39,806 bases of DNA from Eubacterium sp. (GTDB taxonomy: Bacteria > Bacillota > Clostridia > Lachnospirales > Lachnospiraceae): NCBI GenBank assembly GCA_017433615.1, contig JAFRGW010000080.1, positions 1 through 39,806 of the forward strand. The letters run 5' to 3'. Below are positions 1 through 8,138 of the stretch, piece by piece. Each line of letters opens with the position of its first letter. Position 1 is the first letter of the stretch. The notes below the pieces were generated by a model. The model worked only from the letters and a program-made list of their open reading frames with translations. It did not search any database and was not told the origin of the DNA. The translations under genes were made by a program, and so were the position numbers.

Positions 1-84
1 CCGAGCATCCAAAATGAATAATAACGTCATCCATCGTTGATGACGCTGACAACATCTGAAAAAGACCTTCTTTCTTTTTTGACG

Positions 85-119
85 GGGCAGGCTAATAACA
101 CAGCTTGCCCTTTTTTATT
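85..119 (+). terminator. Rho-independent terminator
   Basis: A 9-bp stem (85-93 with 102-110, one G-U pair) and an 8-nt loop are followed directly by six T and then ATTT. It would end transcription of a gene lying to the left of the window. Confidence 0.8.
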
Positions 120-508
120 TGCCCAACAAAAAAAGAGCCTGCACCGATCGGAACAGACCCTGATTTTGAAAGGAATTTGAAAATGAAATGGAAAATCCGA
201 AACGTTACAAACACAAAAGAAGCGTGTTTACAGTTTCTAACACCGTGTGCATTCTGGACGCGCCGCACATCACGACAGCACGCCCAGAGGTAAGGTGTTT
301 CTATGGTGTTATTGTAAAGTGATTTTGAAGATACGTCAATCTATGGTGGAGAATATTAATTGAAAGTAGAGAACAATTTTGTTGTGTTTGTTGTTGTGGA
401 ATAGTATAATGAAGGTGTAACAATCAAGTGGGCTTAAGGCATTTGGCAATAAATAAAAGGCTAGAAAAACCTCATAAATACAGGACATTTTAAACTATCG
501 CATTTTTA
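120..508. other. Gene-free AT-rich tract, probable end of an integrated element
   Basis: I see no credible coding region here. The only open frame (105-293) begins inside the terminator, lacks a ribosome binding site and resembles no protein I know. The tract is visibly richer in A and T than the genes to its right and stops exactly where the tRNA-Leu fragment begins. That fits the outer end of an integrative element, but no integrase is visible in the window. Confidence 0.5.
382..410 (+). promoter_or_regulatory. Candidate sigma-A promoter
   Basis: A perfect -10 hexamer TATAAT (405-410) lies 17 bp after a weak -35, TTGTGT (382-387). Transcription would start near 417 and run through the tRNA-Leu fragment to the hairpin at 580-615, and possibly into the GH73 gene at 648. 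Confidence 0.5.
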
Positions 509-567
509 GGGGACTTAAAATCCCGTGGGTAGTGATACCCGTGTCGGTTCGACCCCGACCTGCGGCA
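509..567 (+). pseudogene. 3' fragment of tRNA-Leu(UAA), probable attachment-site remnant
   Basis: The right half of a class II tRNA is present: anticodon loop CTTAAAA (anticodon TAA), the 3' strand of the anticodon stem, and a long variable arm with stem 527-530/537-540. It continues with a T-arm (543-559, loop TTCGACC), the acceptor 3' strand (560-566) and discriminator A567. The D-arm and 5' acceptor strand (expected GCCGCAG) are absent from the sequence before 509, so this cannot be a working tRNA. Tyrosine recombinases often integrate between the anticodon loop and the 3' end of tRNA-Leu genes and leave such a displaced 3' end. The native-looking terminator follows on the right, so the element should lie to the left. 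Confidence 0.8.
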
Positions 568-579
568 GGTTCATGAGGT

Positions 580-624
580 AAGCACGTTTGAGATAGTATT
601 ATCTTGCGCGTGCTTATTTTATTC
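580..624 (+). terminator. Hairpin terminator after the tRNA-Leu fragment
   Basis: The arms AAGCACG (580-586) and CGTGCTT (609-615), with an inner AGATA/TATCT stem, form a long hairpin followed by ATTTTATT. It probably served the original tRNA-Leu gene, which supports reading 509-567 as its displaced 3' end. Confidence 0.65.
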
Positions 625-647
625 TATATGAGACAAGGAGCAATACC

Positions 648-1682
648 ATGAAACATTTGATCAAAAAGACTTTTATACTGATCCTGACCCTGACGGTATT
701 TCTGTCATCTGTTTCGGTTGTCCGTGCAGAACCGCTGAACGGATGGAACAAAGATCATACCCTGTATTATAAAAACGGCGCACCTTACACCGGCCAGAAA
801 AAAATCGACGGAAAGAAATATCTTTTTGCGAACGGGAAACTGAAAAAAGGATTTCAGACAATTGTTTATAAGGGAAAAACAATCCGTGTTTTCTATGATA
901 AGAAAACCGGTGCGATGGTGACCGGCGCGAAGAAAATCAAGGGGTATTATTACTACTTCAACAAAAAGACCGGCGCGATGAAAACCGGCTGGCGCAAGGC
1001 CAAAGGCAAGAAATATTACTATGACAAAGACGGGCACATGCTCACGGATCACCACATCATGAAGAAGACGCTCTATGTGTTTGACAGCGACGGCGTCCTG
1101 ACGAAGAAGGTGACGCGCAGCAAGGCAAAGAATGCCACAAAGAAGGGCAAGGGAACCAAGACCTGGACGCTCATGGGCCTGTCAGAGGCTGAGATTGTAG
1201 AAAAAATGGGACCGCTCTTTACAGAAGATCAGGAGAAAACCGGTGTGCTCGCATCTCTGAGCATGGCCCAGTTTATCCTGGAGAGCTGGTACGGCCGCTC
1301 CGAGCTTGCACTGATGGCAAATAACTGTTTCGGGATGAAGACCTATCTCTCCGGCAATACCTGGCCGGGTTCAGCCTGGAACGGCAGTTCGTCTTATACC
1401 AAGAAAACGAAGGAAGAGTATACACCGGGTGTCGAGACGGTCATCACAGCGGACTTCCGGAAATATCCCAGCATTGAGAAGTCGATCGAAGACCACAGTG
1501 CCTATCTGCTGGGTGCCAGGAACGAATCCGGAAATCTGCGTTATGAAGGCCTGAAAGGCTGCACGAATTATAAAAAAGCTGCTAAAATCATCTGGAAAGG
1601 CGGCTACGCGACTTCGCGTTCCTATGTGAAGGAAATCTGCACGATCATCCGCAACTGGGATCTGACGCGGTTTGATGCGTGA
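648..1682 (+). CDS. Secreted cell-wall-binding GH73 endo-beta-N-acetylglucosaminidase
   Basis: A predicted peptidoglycan hydrolase that would cut the glycan backbone outside the cell, in wall turnover or cell separation. Residues 1-27 form a signal peptide (basic start, hydrophobic core, cleavage near VRA-EP). Residues about 30-150 hold aromatic/glycine cell-wall-binding repeats (GYYYYFNKKTGAMKTGW and relatives) of the choline-binding-like class. Residues about 175-344 form the glucosaminidase domain; LASLSMAQFILESWYGRS and NCFGMK are typical of GH73, and the Glu in FILES is the likely catalytic acid. The start at 648 has AAGGAG upstream. The gene ends just before yfbR and may be co-transcribed with it. 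The substrate bond is inferred from the family. Confidence 0.85.
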   Translation: MKHLIKKTFILILTLTVFLSSVSVVRAEPLNGWNKDHTLYYKNGAPYTGQKKIDGKKYLFANGKLKKGFQTIVYKGKTIRVFYDKKTGAMVTGAKKIKGYYYYFNKKTGAMKTGWRKAKGKKYYYDKDGHMLTDHHIMKKTLYVFDSDGVLTKKVTRSKAKNATKKGKGTKTWTLMGLSEAEIVEKMGPLFTEDQEKTGVLASLSMAQFILESWYGRSELALMANNCFGMKTYLSGNTWPGSAWNGSSSYTKKTKEEYTPGVETVITADFRKYPSIEKSIEDHSAYLLGARNESGNLRYEGLKGCTNYKKAAKIIWKGGYATSRSYVKEICTIIRNWDLTRFDA

Positions 1683-1695
1683 GAAAGGAAATAAA

Positions 1696-2358
1696 ATGTC
1701 ACCATTCTTTGCGACAATATCAAGAATGAAATATATCGAGCGCTGGGCGCTGATGCGCAATTCCAGACCAGAGAATCTGAGCGAACATGCCGCAGAAGTG
1801 GCGATGATCGCGCATGCGCTCTGTGTGATCGGAAATGTGCGGTACAACCGCGGGCTGAATGCCGAGCGGGCGGCGCTGATCGGCCTCTACCATGACGCAT
1901 CAGAGATCATCACCGGCGACATGCCGACACCGGTCAAATACTACAATGACGACCTGAAAAAAGCATACAAGGAAGTAGAAAATGCAGCGGAGCAGCGGCT
2001 TCTGGACAAGCTGCCGGACGATCTCCGTCCGTCTTACGAAGCAATCTTCCATCCTCTGTACGAATCCGATCCGGAAGACATGAGCGACGAGGCGGCGGCC
2101 AATCCCATGATCGCCGCAGCGATGGAGAAGCTCTACGAGCAGGATGCCTACGCCAGACGCCTCGTCAAAGCGGCCGACAAACTCTCCGCACTCATCAAAT
2201 GCATCGAAGAATCCCGGGCCGGCAACACCGAATTCCGGACCGCCGAAGAGAGCACCCGCAGCGCCATTGATGCACTCTCGGAAGAACTCCCTGAGGTGCG
2301 CGACTTCGTCCGCGAATTCCTCCCATCCTACGGTAAGACCCTGGATGAATTGTTGTAG
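1696..2358 (+). CDS. yfbR: 5'-deoxynucleotidase, YfbR/HD family
   Basis: Predicted cytoplasmic HD-domain phosphohydrolase that removes the 5' phosphate from deoxyribonucleoside monophosphates. The sequence follows E. coli YfbR closely at the N-terminus ([19 protein letters not shown], then NLSEH, then [20 protein letters not shown]-like). It keeps metal-binding His31, the His66-Asp67 pair and the Asp in TGDMPTP. At 220 residues it is longer than the E. coli protein (199), mainly from an extra Glu/Ala-rich stretch around residues 110-140. I chose ATG 1696, preceded by GAAAGGAAATAAA. An earlier in-frame ATG at 1672 would overlap the GH73 gene and adds eight residues not seen in the family. Confidence 0.9.
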   Translation: [220 protein letters not shown]

Positions 2359-2404
2359 ATAATGAAATACGAAGTTGTTTGTTGTGCGACGTATAAAATC
2401 TGGC

Positions 2405-2552
2405 GCGGATTGTGAGACGTAACAATTCCGTGAGCAGACCGTCCGGAGACCGCCGGTGCTTTACGATCCGCGAAAGCGGGAGTATTAGCACCGCTGCGAG
2501 TCGGAGCGAGCGGGAGCGTGTCTGCGATGGAATGTTACGTCTCACAATCCGC
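2405..2552. repeat. Large inverted-repeat intergenic element (copy A)
   Basis: Arms 2405-2429 and 2529-2552 are complementary over 24 bases with one extra base in the left arm. Inside are CAGAC/GTCTG, then CGGTGCT/AGCACCG, and a core with CCGCTGCGAG (2491-2500) and GAGCGGGAGCG (2508-2518). The core resembles the element at 36593-36729 and shares an 11-base string with the reverse complement of 13350-13526. The outer arms differ in sequence between copies but stay self-complementary. The right arm ends about 25 bp before the flavoprotein start. Confidence 0.75.
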
Positions 2553-2577
2553 TCATATGAAAGAAAGGAAAAACCCT

Positions 2578-3111
2578 ATGAAAGTACTTGCAATCAGCTC
2601 CAGCCCGCGCAAGGGCGGCAACAGTGATCTTCTCGTCGACCAGTTCTTAAAAGGTGCGGCAGAGGCCGGCCACACGACGGAAAAAGTCCGTTTTGACAAT
2701 CTGATGATCTGGCCGTGTAAGGCCTGTGATTACTGCAAGACCAATGTCAGATGTTCCCACATCGATGATATGGCGAAGATCCAGCATCAGATGCTGATGG
2801 CCGATGTGATTGTGCTGGCAACGCCGATTTATTTCTTCTCTATGTCCGGCCAGCTGAAGGTCATGATCGACCGCTGCCGTCCGAAATATGCAGAAATGAA
2901 GGATAAACAGTTCTATTTCATCATGACATCAGCGAACCCGAATCCGGATGCGGTCGACGGAACGGTTGCGGGACTGCGCGGTTTCCTGCGCTGTCTGCCG
3001 GGATCTCAGGAGAAGGGAATCATCCATGGGGCAGGCATTAATGACAAGGGTGCCGTGACGGAAAAGGATGTATTTCAGCAGGCATACGAGATGGGCAAAG
3101 CTGTTTCATAA
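2578..3111 (+). CDS. Flavodoxin-fold NAD(P)H/FMN reductase with Cys cluster (iron-sulfur flavoprotein-like)
   Basis: Predicted cytoplasmic flavoprotein of the NADPH-dependent FMN reductase superfamily, 177 residues. The FMN phosphate loop is SSSPRKGGNSD near the N-terminus. A cysteine cluster CKACDYCKTNVRC (spacing CX2CX2CX5C, residues about 43-55) matches the compact motif of Isf-type iron-sulfur flavoproteins, which carry a [4Fe-4S] cluster. Many plain reductases have a similar but shorter set, so the cluster is an inference. ATG 2578 is preceded by AAAGGA; earlier in-frame starts fall in the inverted repeat and lack family similarity. It is followed by a MATE exporter after 28 bp, so the two probably share a transcript. 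Substrate unknown. Confidence 0.8.
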   Translation: MKVLAISSSPRKGGNSDLLVDQFLKGAAEAGHTTEKVRFDNLMIWPCKACDYCKTNVRCSHIDDMAKIQHQMLMADVIVLATPIYFFSMSGQLKVMIDRCRPKYAEMKDKQFYFIMTSANPNPDAVDGTVAGLRGFLRCLPGSQEKGIIHGAGINDKGAVTEKDVFQQAYEMGKAVS

Positions 3112-3139
3112 TCAGAAACGCATGCGTTGGGGATAAACA

Positions 3140-4519
3140 ATGGAAGTATACAGACGAGGGATCCCCGGATTCACAAGAAACAAGATATTTTATAAGACAT
3201 TTTTCTCGCTGCTGGCAGTGGTTGCACTCCAGCAGCTTGCCACGTTTGCGGTCAACATGGTGGACAACATTATGCTCGGCCGCTATGCGGAGGCCGCGCT
3301 CTCCGGCGCGACGCTGGTCAATCAGTACCAGAATATTCTCATGAACCTCACGGCGGGTGCCGGCATGGGGATTGTCGTGCTGGCCGGCCAGTACTGGGGC
3401 AAGGGCCGGACAACGGAGATCAAGAAAATCATTTCACTGGGCGTCAAGCTGAATCTGACGGTCGGTATTGTTTTCTTTATTCTTGGTATGACGGTGCCGG
3501 AGCAGATGCTGCGGCTTCTGACTTCGGATGACGCAATCATCCGGGAGGGGATCCGCTATATCCGGATTCTGTGCTTTACCTATCCCATTTACACGATTTC
3601 CAGTTCTCTGATGTATGCGCTGCAGAGTGTGGAGACGGTATTTATCGGGACGATCATGTCGCTCTCGACCGTCTGCATCAATTTCTGCCTGAACAGCCTG
3701 CTGATCTACGGCCGGTTCGGATTTCCGGAAATGGGTGTTGCCGGCGCGGCGGTCGCGACGCTGATCAGCCGGTGCATCGAGCTTTTGATTGTGTTGATTT
3801 ATATCCTGAAAATCGACAAAAAGCTGCAGACAAAGCCGATGGAGCTGATCCGGACGGATTTCTCGTTCTTCGGCGATTACATGAAGGTGTCCACGCCGCT
3901 GATGATCAGCGGATTTTTCTGGGGAATTGCGCAGACGGTACAGACGGCGATTCTCGGTCATATGTCGGCGCCGGCGATTGCGGCGACCAGTATTGCGACG
4001 ATTACATTTGCGGTATTATCGGTCGTCGGCATGGCGTGCGCGAATGTCTCAAATGTTGTGATTTCCAAAGAGATCGGCACCAATGGTCTGAAGAATATCA
4101 GGGAATACAGCATCACGATGCAACTGATTTTCATTATCATCGGGCTGATTTCCGGCACGCTGATCTATCTGTGCCGCGGTCTGATCATCGGCATTTATTC
4201 GACGGGACTCTCGCCGGAGGCGAAGGACATCACCTGGCAGTTTCTGACCGTGCTGGCATTTACCGTGCCGTTCAGCTGTTATGAATATCCGGTGCAGTCC
4301 GGCATCATCGCCGGCGGCGGTGACACGAAGTATCCTGCGATTGTCGAGAACCTGTTCAACTGGCTCTGGGTGCTGCCGATGTCCGCGCTGTGTGCATTTG
4401 TCCTGCATCTGTCGCCGACCTGGGTGTATCTGATGCTGAAAAGTGATCAGATTTTAAAATGTATCCCGAACGGGATTAAATGCAATCGCTTCCGCTGGGC
4501 GCGGGAGCTGACGCGGTAG
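3140..4519 (+). CDS. MATE family efflux transporter
   Basis: Predicted inner-membrane, cation-coupled drug or metabolite exporter with about twelve membrane segments over 459 residues. MATE signatures include VNMVDNIMLGRYAEAALSGA near residue 40, GAGMGIVVLAGQYWGKG, a second-half repeat with ISGFFWGIAQTVQTAILGHMS, and a C-terminal SDQILKCIPNGIKCNRFRW. The length is normal. It lies 28 bp after the flavoprotein gene, so co-expression is likely. Its last 44 bp overlap the 3' end of the convergent AraC gene. The exported compound cannot be read from the sequence. Confidence 0.9.
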   Translation: MEVYRRGIPGFTRNKIFYKTFFSLLAVVALQQLATFAVNMVDNIMLGRYAEAALSGATLVNQYQNILMNLTAGAGMGIVVLAGQYWGKGRTTEIKKIISLGVKLNLTVGIVFFILGMTVPEQMLRLLTSDDAIIREGIRYIRILCFTYPIYTISSSLMYALQSVETVFIGTIMSLSTVCINFCLNSLLIYGRFGFPEMGVAGAAVATLISRCIELLIVLIYILKIDKKLQTKPMELIRTDFSFFGDYMKVSTPLMISGFFWGIAQTVQTAILGHMSAPAIAATSIATITFAVLSVVGMACANVSNVVISKEIGTNGLKNIREYSITMQLIFIIIGLISGTLIYLCRGLIIGIYSTGLSPEAKDITWQFLTVLAFTVPFSCYEYPVQSGIIAGGGDTKYPAIVENLFNWLWVLPMSALCAFVLHLSPTWVYLMLKSDQILKCIPNGIKCNRFRWARELTR

Positions 4520-5426
4520 TGCGGACACTGCGGAATTCCGTCGGACTGCAGCCGTAGTTCTGGCGGAAGATCCGGCTGAATGCAAGTGCATCCGGATAAC
4601 CGCACTGCGCGGCTGCAGAGGAGACAGGCATAGTTGTGTTCTGCAGAAGTTCTGCAGCTTTCCGCATTCGCAGTTTCATAAGATATTCCTGCGGGGACAT
4701 GTGATATTCCTCGCGAAAACTTTTGCTTAGATAACTTCTGTCAACTCCGACATAATCTGCTATGTCGGAGATTTTTATTTTCTGCATATAATGATTGGTC
4801 AGATACTGCATCGTGACCTTTGCATAGGCGGATTTTGCGTGCAGGTGACCACTTGTTTTTACCGGCTGTTCTTCAATAACGGATGCAAAAAAACGGAGCA
4901 GAAGGGAAACGCGGTAAAGTTCATTTGCGAGATTAATCTTGTGTGTATCCAGCATTTCATGAATACATTCAGTCAAAACCTGCATATTTTTCACTTTTAT
5001 AACATGTTGTTCCGCGGAAAATCCCATCTGAGACAGAATATAGTCTGACTGGTATCCGGAGAAACCGATCCAGCAGTAACTCCAGGGGTCTTTTTGATCT
5101 GCCCGGTAAATGGTGACGTCACCCGGGTAGATGATAAAAAGATCCCCTTTTTCTAATCCATATGTTTTCTTTCCGACCCGGTAAATCCCTTTTCCGGATG
5201 TAATCAAATGCAGCAGGAAGGAACGCCGCACAGACGGGCCAAACTGGTAGCCGGGTCCGCAGTGCTCGAAGCCGCAGTAATTCAGGTGATAAGGTGACGG
5301 ACCGTGATAATCAGTCTGAATATCGGCAATGTTGCTGGTAGGGAAATTTGCAATATTCTTCTGCAGATCATCCGGAATGACTTTAAGAACCATTCCTTCT
5401 TTTGTCTTTTGAATTTTTGTATTCAT
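4476..5426 (-). CDS. AraC family regulator, MsmR-like, of the alpha-galactoside locus
   Basis: Predicted cytoplasmic sugar-responsive transcription activator of 316 residues. Residues about 50-150 form a cupin-type sensor domain (LHLITSGKGIYRVGKKTYGLEKGDLFIIYPG). Residues about 205-300 form the double helix-turn-helix AraC domain (ISDIADYVGVDRSYLSKSFREEYHMSPQEYL and ALAFSRIFRQNYGCSPTEFR). The start has CTGGAG eight bases upstream. It is divergent from the binding-protein gene at 5773 across a 346-bp region with a 13-bp inverted repeat, as with MsmR/RafR activators of raffinose and multiple-sugar operons. Control of 5773-19114 is inferred from this arrangement. Confidence 0.85.
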   Translation of the reverse strand: MNTKIQKTKEGMVLKVIPDDLQKNIANFPTSNIADIQTDYHGPSPYHLNYCGFEHCGPGYQFGPSVRRSFLLHLITSGKGIYRVGKKTYGLEKGDLFIIYPGDVTIYRADQKDPWSYCWIGFSGYQSDYILSQMGFSAEQHVIKVKNMQVLTECIHEMLDTHKINLANELYRVSLLLRFFASVIEEQPVKTSGHLHAKSAYAKVTMQYLTNHYMQKIKISDIADYVGVDRSYLSKSFREEYHMSPQEYLMKLRMRKAAELLQNTTMPVSSAAAQCGYPDALAFSRIFRQNYGCSPTEFRSVRTTASAPAPSGSDCI

Positions 5427-5557
5427 GTATTTTCTCCAGAGTTTGTAAAAAGGCTGCTGTAAAAGGGACGGTTGTGTGCATCCGGGGCGCTGTCACCTGG
5501 ATATGAAAAAATGTGCCGGTGGATGACCGGACCCGGATACCGTTCCGAAGGCATATT

Positions 5558-5626
5558 CGGCAAAAACAGCCGGAATATGCAAAGATATAACAAATATCCA
5601 TGTATTATCTTATGCTGTTTTCGGCG
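5558..5626. promoter_or_regulatory. Inverted repeat in araC/ABC divergent region, candidate operator
   Basis: CGGCAAAAACAGC (5558-5570) and GCTGTTTTCGGCG (5614-5626) are imperfect complements (11 of 13) separated by 43 bp of AT-rich DNA. This is the clearest dyad in the 346-bp gap between the divergent genes and could be two half-sites for the AraC protein. A possible -10, TATACT (5687-5692), lies downstream on the plus strand, but I find no good -35 for it. Confidence 0.4.
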
Positions 5627-5772
5627 AAAAGGAAATAGAAACACCAAAACTTGGACACATTTTTCCATGTAGTAACCGCATCAGGATATACTGCCGGAAA
5701 ACCCGCTGTGCTAGACTAAAACCGAAAACAGGGAAAGGCGATTTTCGCAATACCAAGAAGGAGGATTTTTCA

Positions 5773-7137
5773 ATGAAATTGAAACAGTTGACAGCAGGTG
5801 TTCTTGCGACTCTGATGACAGCCGGACTGCTTGCAGGCTGCGGCGGAAGCTCTTCCGGAAGTTCTTCGCAGGCTTCTTCAGCGGGAAGTGCAGCAGGAAG
5901 TGCAGCGGAAAGTACAGCTGAAAACAGCGGCGGAAGCACAGATGCCATTGATCTGAAGATCTGGGATTCGAAACAGAAAGACGGTATTCAGACGATTTGT
6001 GATGAGTGGACAGAACAGTCCGGCGTCAAAGTAAATGTTGAAGTTGTTGACTGGGATAATTACTGGACACTGCTTGAAGCAGGTGCATCAGGCGGAGAAA
6101 TGCCGGATGTTTTCTGGATGCATTCCAATTATGCACAGAAATACATGGATGCGGAGCTGCTTCTGAAGCTGAATGATTACATCGACAAGGATGATGCGAT
6201 TGATCTCGGAAATTACTATGAGGATATTGTAAAGCTTTATCAGCAGGAAGACGGAACACAGTATGCAATCCCGAAGGATTACGACACAATTGCACTGTGG
6301 TACAACAAAAAAATGTTTGATGATGCAGGAATCGATTATCCGGATAATACCTGGACCTGGGAAAAAATGCATGAGGTCGGGCAGAAGCTGAACAAAGAAG
6401 ACGGATCCCAGTACGGTCTGGTCGGAAATACAGACGCCAATCAGGAAGGCTACTACAATATTATCTACAGCTATGGCGGCTATGTTATCAACGATGCGCA
6501 CGACAAGTCCGGCTATGATGATCCGAAGACGATTGAGGCGATGAACATGTACGGACAGATTATCAAAGACTGTATGGCACCGCAGTCCGTTATGGCAGAG
6601 ACCGGCAATGCAGATCTGTTCACATCCAATACAGCAGCAATGGGAATGTTCGGTTCCTGGTATGTCGCATCCTTCAAGGAAAATGAAGGCGCATCCAACT
6701 GGGGCATTGCAGAACTTCCGTATCATGATGCAAACGGCAACGGACAGGCTGATGAGGGAGAACGTGTATCCATTTACAACGGCCTCGGATGGGCTGCTTC
6801 TGCAGATACAGAAGATCCGGATACGGTTTATTCCCTGCTTTCCTACCTTGGTTCTAAAGAGGGACAGACTCGTCAGGCAGAGCTCGGCGTTACAATGAGT
6901 GCATACGAAGGAACTTCTGATGCGTGGAAGAGCAGCACAGATGTGGTTGATCTTGCGCCGTATCTTGATGAGGCGACTGGCGATGCGACACTGGTAATTA
7001 TGCCTTACTCACGTTCCACAACATGGGCAGAGGATGCAAAACAGCAGTTTGTTGCGGCATGGCAGGATCCCTCTCAGATGGAGAGCGTCTGCAAATCCAT
7101 TGCTGAAACCATGAATGCCCAGCTTGCACAGGAATAA
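5773..7137 (+). CDS. Sugar-binding lipoprotein of ABC importer (family 1, MsmE-like)
   Basis: Predicted extracellular substrate-binding protein anchored by lipid on the outer face of the membrane. Residues 1-23 are a lipoprotein signal with lipobox LLAGC (Cys22-23 region), followed by a Ser/Gly/Ala linker to about residue 55 and then a family 1 solute-binding fold (IDLKIWDSKQKDGIQTICDEW; GLGWAASADTEDPDTVYSLLSYLG). Length 454 residues is usual. A strong AGAAGGAGG precedes the ATG. It is the first gene of the plus-strand alpha-galactoside operon, and its neighbours (GH36, galT, galK) suggest raffinose, melibiose or stachyose as ligands. The ligand is inference. Confidence 0.88.
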   Translation: MKLKQLTAGVLATLMTAGLLAGCGGSSSGSSSQASSAGSAAGSAAESTAENSGGSTDAIDLKIWDSKQKDGIQTICDEWTEQSGVKVNVEVVDWDNYWTLLEAGASGGEMPDVFWMHSNYAQKYMDAELLLKLNDYIDKDDAIDLGNYYEDIVKLYQQEDGTQYAIPKDYDTIALWYNKKMFDDAGIDYPDNTWTWEKMHEVGQKLNKEDGSQYGLVGNTDANQEGYYNIIYSYGGYVINDAHDKSGYDDPKTIEAMNMYGQIIKDCMAPQSVMAETGNADLFTSNTAAMGMFGSWYVASFKENEGASNWGIAELPYHDANGNGQADEGERVSIYNGLGWAASADTEDPDTVYSLLSYLGSKEGQTRQAELGVTMSAYEGTSDAWKSSTDVVDLAPYLDEATGDATLVIMPYSRSTTWAEDAKQQFVAAWQDPSQMESVCKSIAETMNAQLAQE

Positions 7138-7155
7138 GAACAGCTCCGGCATTCT

Positions 7156-7207
7156 TTCCGCGGCAGATCATCTGAGCCATCGTGTTCAGAGAAAATCTGC
7201 CGCGGAA
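7156..7207 (+). promoter_or_regulatory. Intercistronic hairpin after binding-protein gene
   Basis: A 13-bp perfect inverted repeat (7156-7168 with 7195-7207) encloses a 26-nt loop containing a further CTGA/TCAG pair. No T-run follows, so it is not a full terminator. It more likely protects the 3' end of the upstream message or damps transcription into the permeases. Confidence 0.6.
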
Positions 7208-7227
7208 TCATAATAAAAAGGGGGTGA

Positions 7228-8124
7228 ATGTTTTTGGCAAAACGAAAGATGACGAAGGCGGAAAAAACAGAAGCGAAATGGGGGCTTGCCTTTGTAACGC
7301 CGACAATCATTGGTCTGATCGTACTCAATTTTTATCCGATTATCAGGACAATTTATATGTCATTCTTTAAGACCGGTGATTTCGGGAAGGGCAATACATT
7401 TGTCGGGCTGCAGAATTACTCTGCTGTCCTGACCAGCTCTGAATTCTGGGGATCGTTGGTCAATACGATTAAGTACGCAGTCATAGAAGTTCCGTTTTCG
7501 ATCGTAATTGCAATGATACTCGCAGTACTTTTAAACAGAAAGATGAAATTCCGCTCAGGCTACAGGACAATTTTCTTCCTGCCGATGGTTGCGGCGCCGG
7601 CGGCGGTCGCGATGGTCTGGAAGTGGCTGTATAACCAGCAGTACGGACTGCTGAATCATGTCCTCGGAAGAAACATTTCGTGGATTTCTGATCCGAAACA
7701 CGCCTGGATTGCAGTCGGCGTAGTCGGTGTCTGGTCGATCATCGGCTATAATATGGTCCTGTTTCTGGGCGGTCTGCAGGAAATTCCGCACGACTATTAT
7801 GAGGCGGCCGTGATTGACGGCGCATCCGGACTGAGACAGTTTTTCCACATTACAATTCCACTGGTCAGTCCGACGACGTTCTTTATCGTACAGACCAGAA
7901 TCATCGCGGCGCTGCAGGTGTTCGATCTGATCTACATGATGATCGACAAGACAAACGTGGCACTCAAGCAGACACAATCCGTCGTATATGTCTTCTACCA
8001 ATACGTGTTTACTTATGACAATAAGGGATATGGTTCAACCATGATTGTGCTGCTGCTGATTTTCATCATGGCGATTACAGTTGTTCTGCAGCGCGCGGAA
8101 AAACGATTCGTATTTTACAATTGA
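7228..8124 (+). CDS. Sugar ABC transporter permease (MsmF/MalF-type)
   Basis: Predicted membrane subunit of the alpha-galactoside importer, with about six transmembrane segments and 298 residues. The cytoplasmic coupling loop carries the EAA motif (YYEAAVIDGASGLRQFFHI), which contacts the ATPase. The given ATG is only about 3 bases from the AGGGGGTGA ribosome binding site. A TTG at 7234 has better spacing (9 nt) and would shorten the protein by two residues. It is followed by the partner permease, whose Shine-Dalgarno sequence overlaps this stop codon. The ATP supplier is probably the MsmK-type ATPase at 12174. Confidence 0.88.
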   Translation: MFLAKRKMTKAEKTEAKWGLAFVTPTIIGLIVLNFYPIIRTIYMSFFKTGDFGKGNTFVGLQNYSAVLTSSEFWGSLVNTIKYAVIEVPFSIVIAMILAVLLNRKMKFRSGYRTIFFLPMVAAPAAVAMVWKWLYNQQYGLLNHVLGRNISWISDPKHAWIAVGVVGVWSIIGYNMVLFLGGLQEIPHDYYEAAVIDGASGLRQFFHITIPLVSPTTFFIVQTRIIAALQVFDLIYMMIDKTNVALKQTQSVVYVFYQYVFTYDNKGYGSTMIVLLLIFIMAITVVLQRAEKRFVFYN

Positions 8125-8138
8125 GGAGGATGGTGAAC

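Noticed and set aside
105-293. Small open frame after the first terminator
   Set aside because: It begins within the terminator hairpin, has no ribosome binding site, and its composition resembles no protein family I know.
3571-4284. Long second-frame reading inside the MATE gene
   Set aside because: It is an overlapping frame of a clear membrane transporter gene, has no start site of its own, and its sequence resembles no family.
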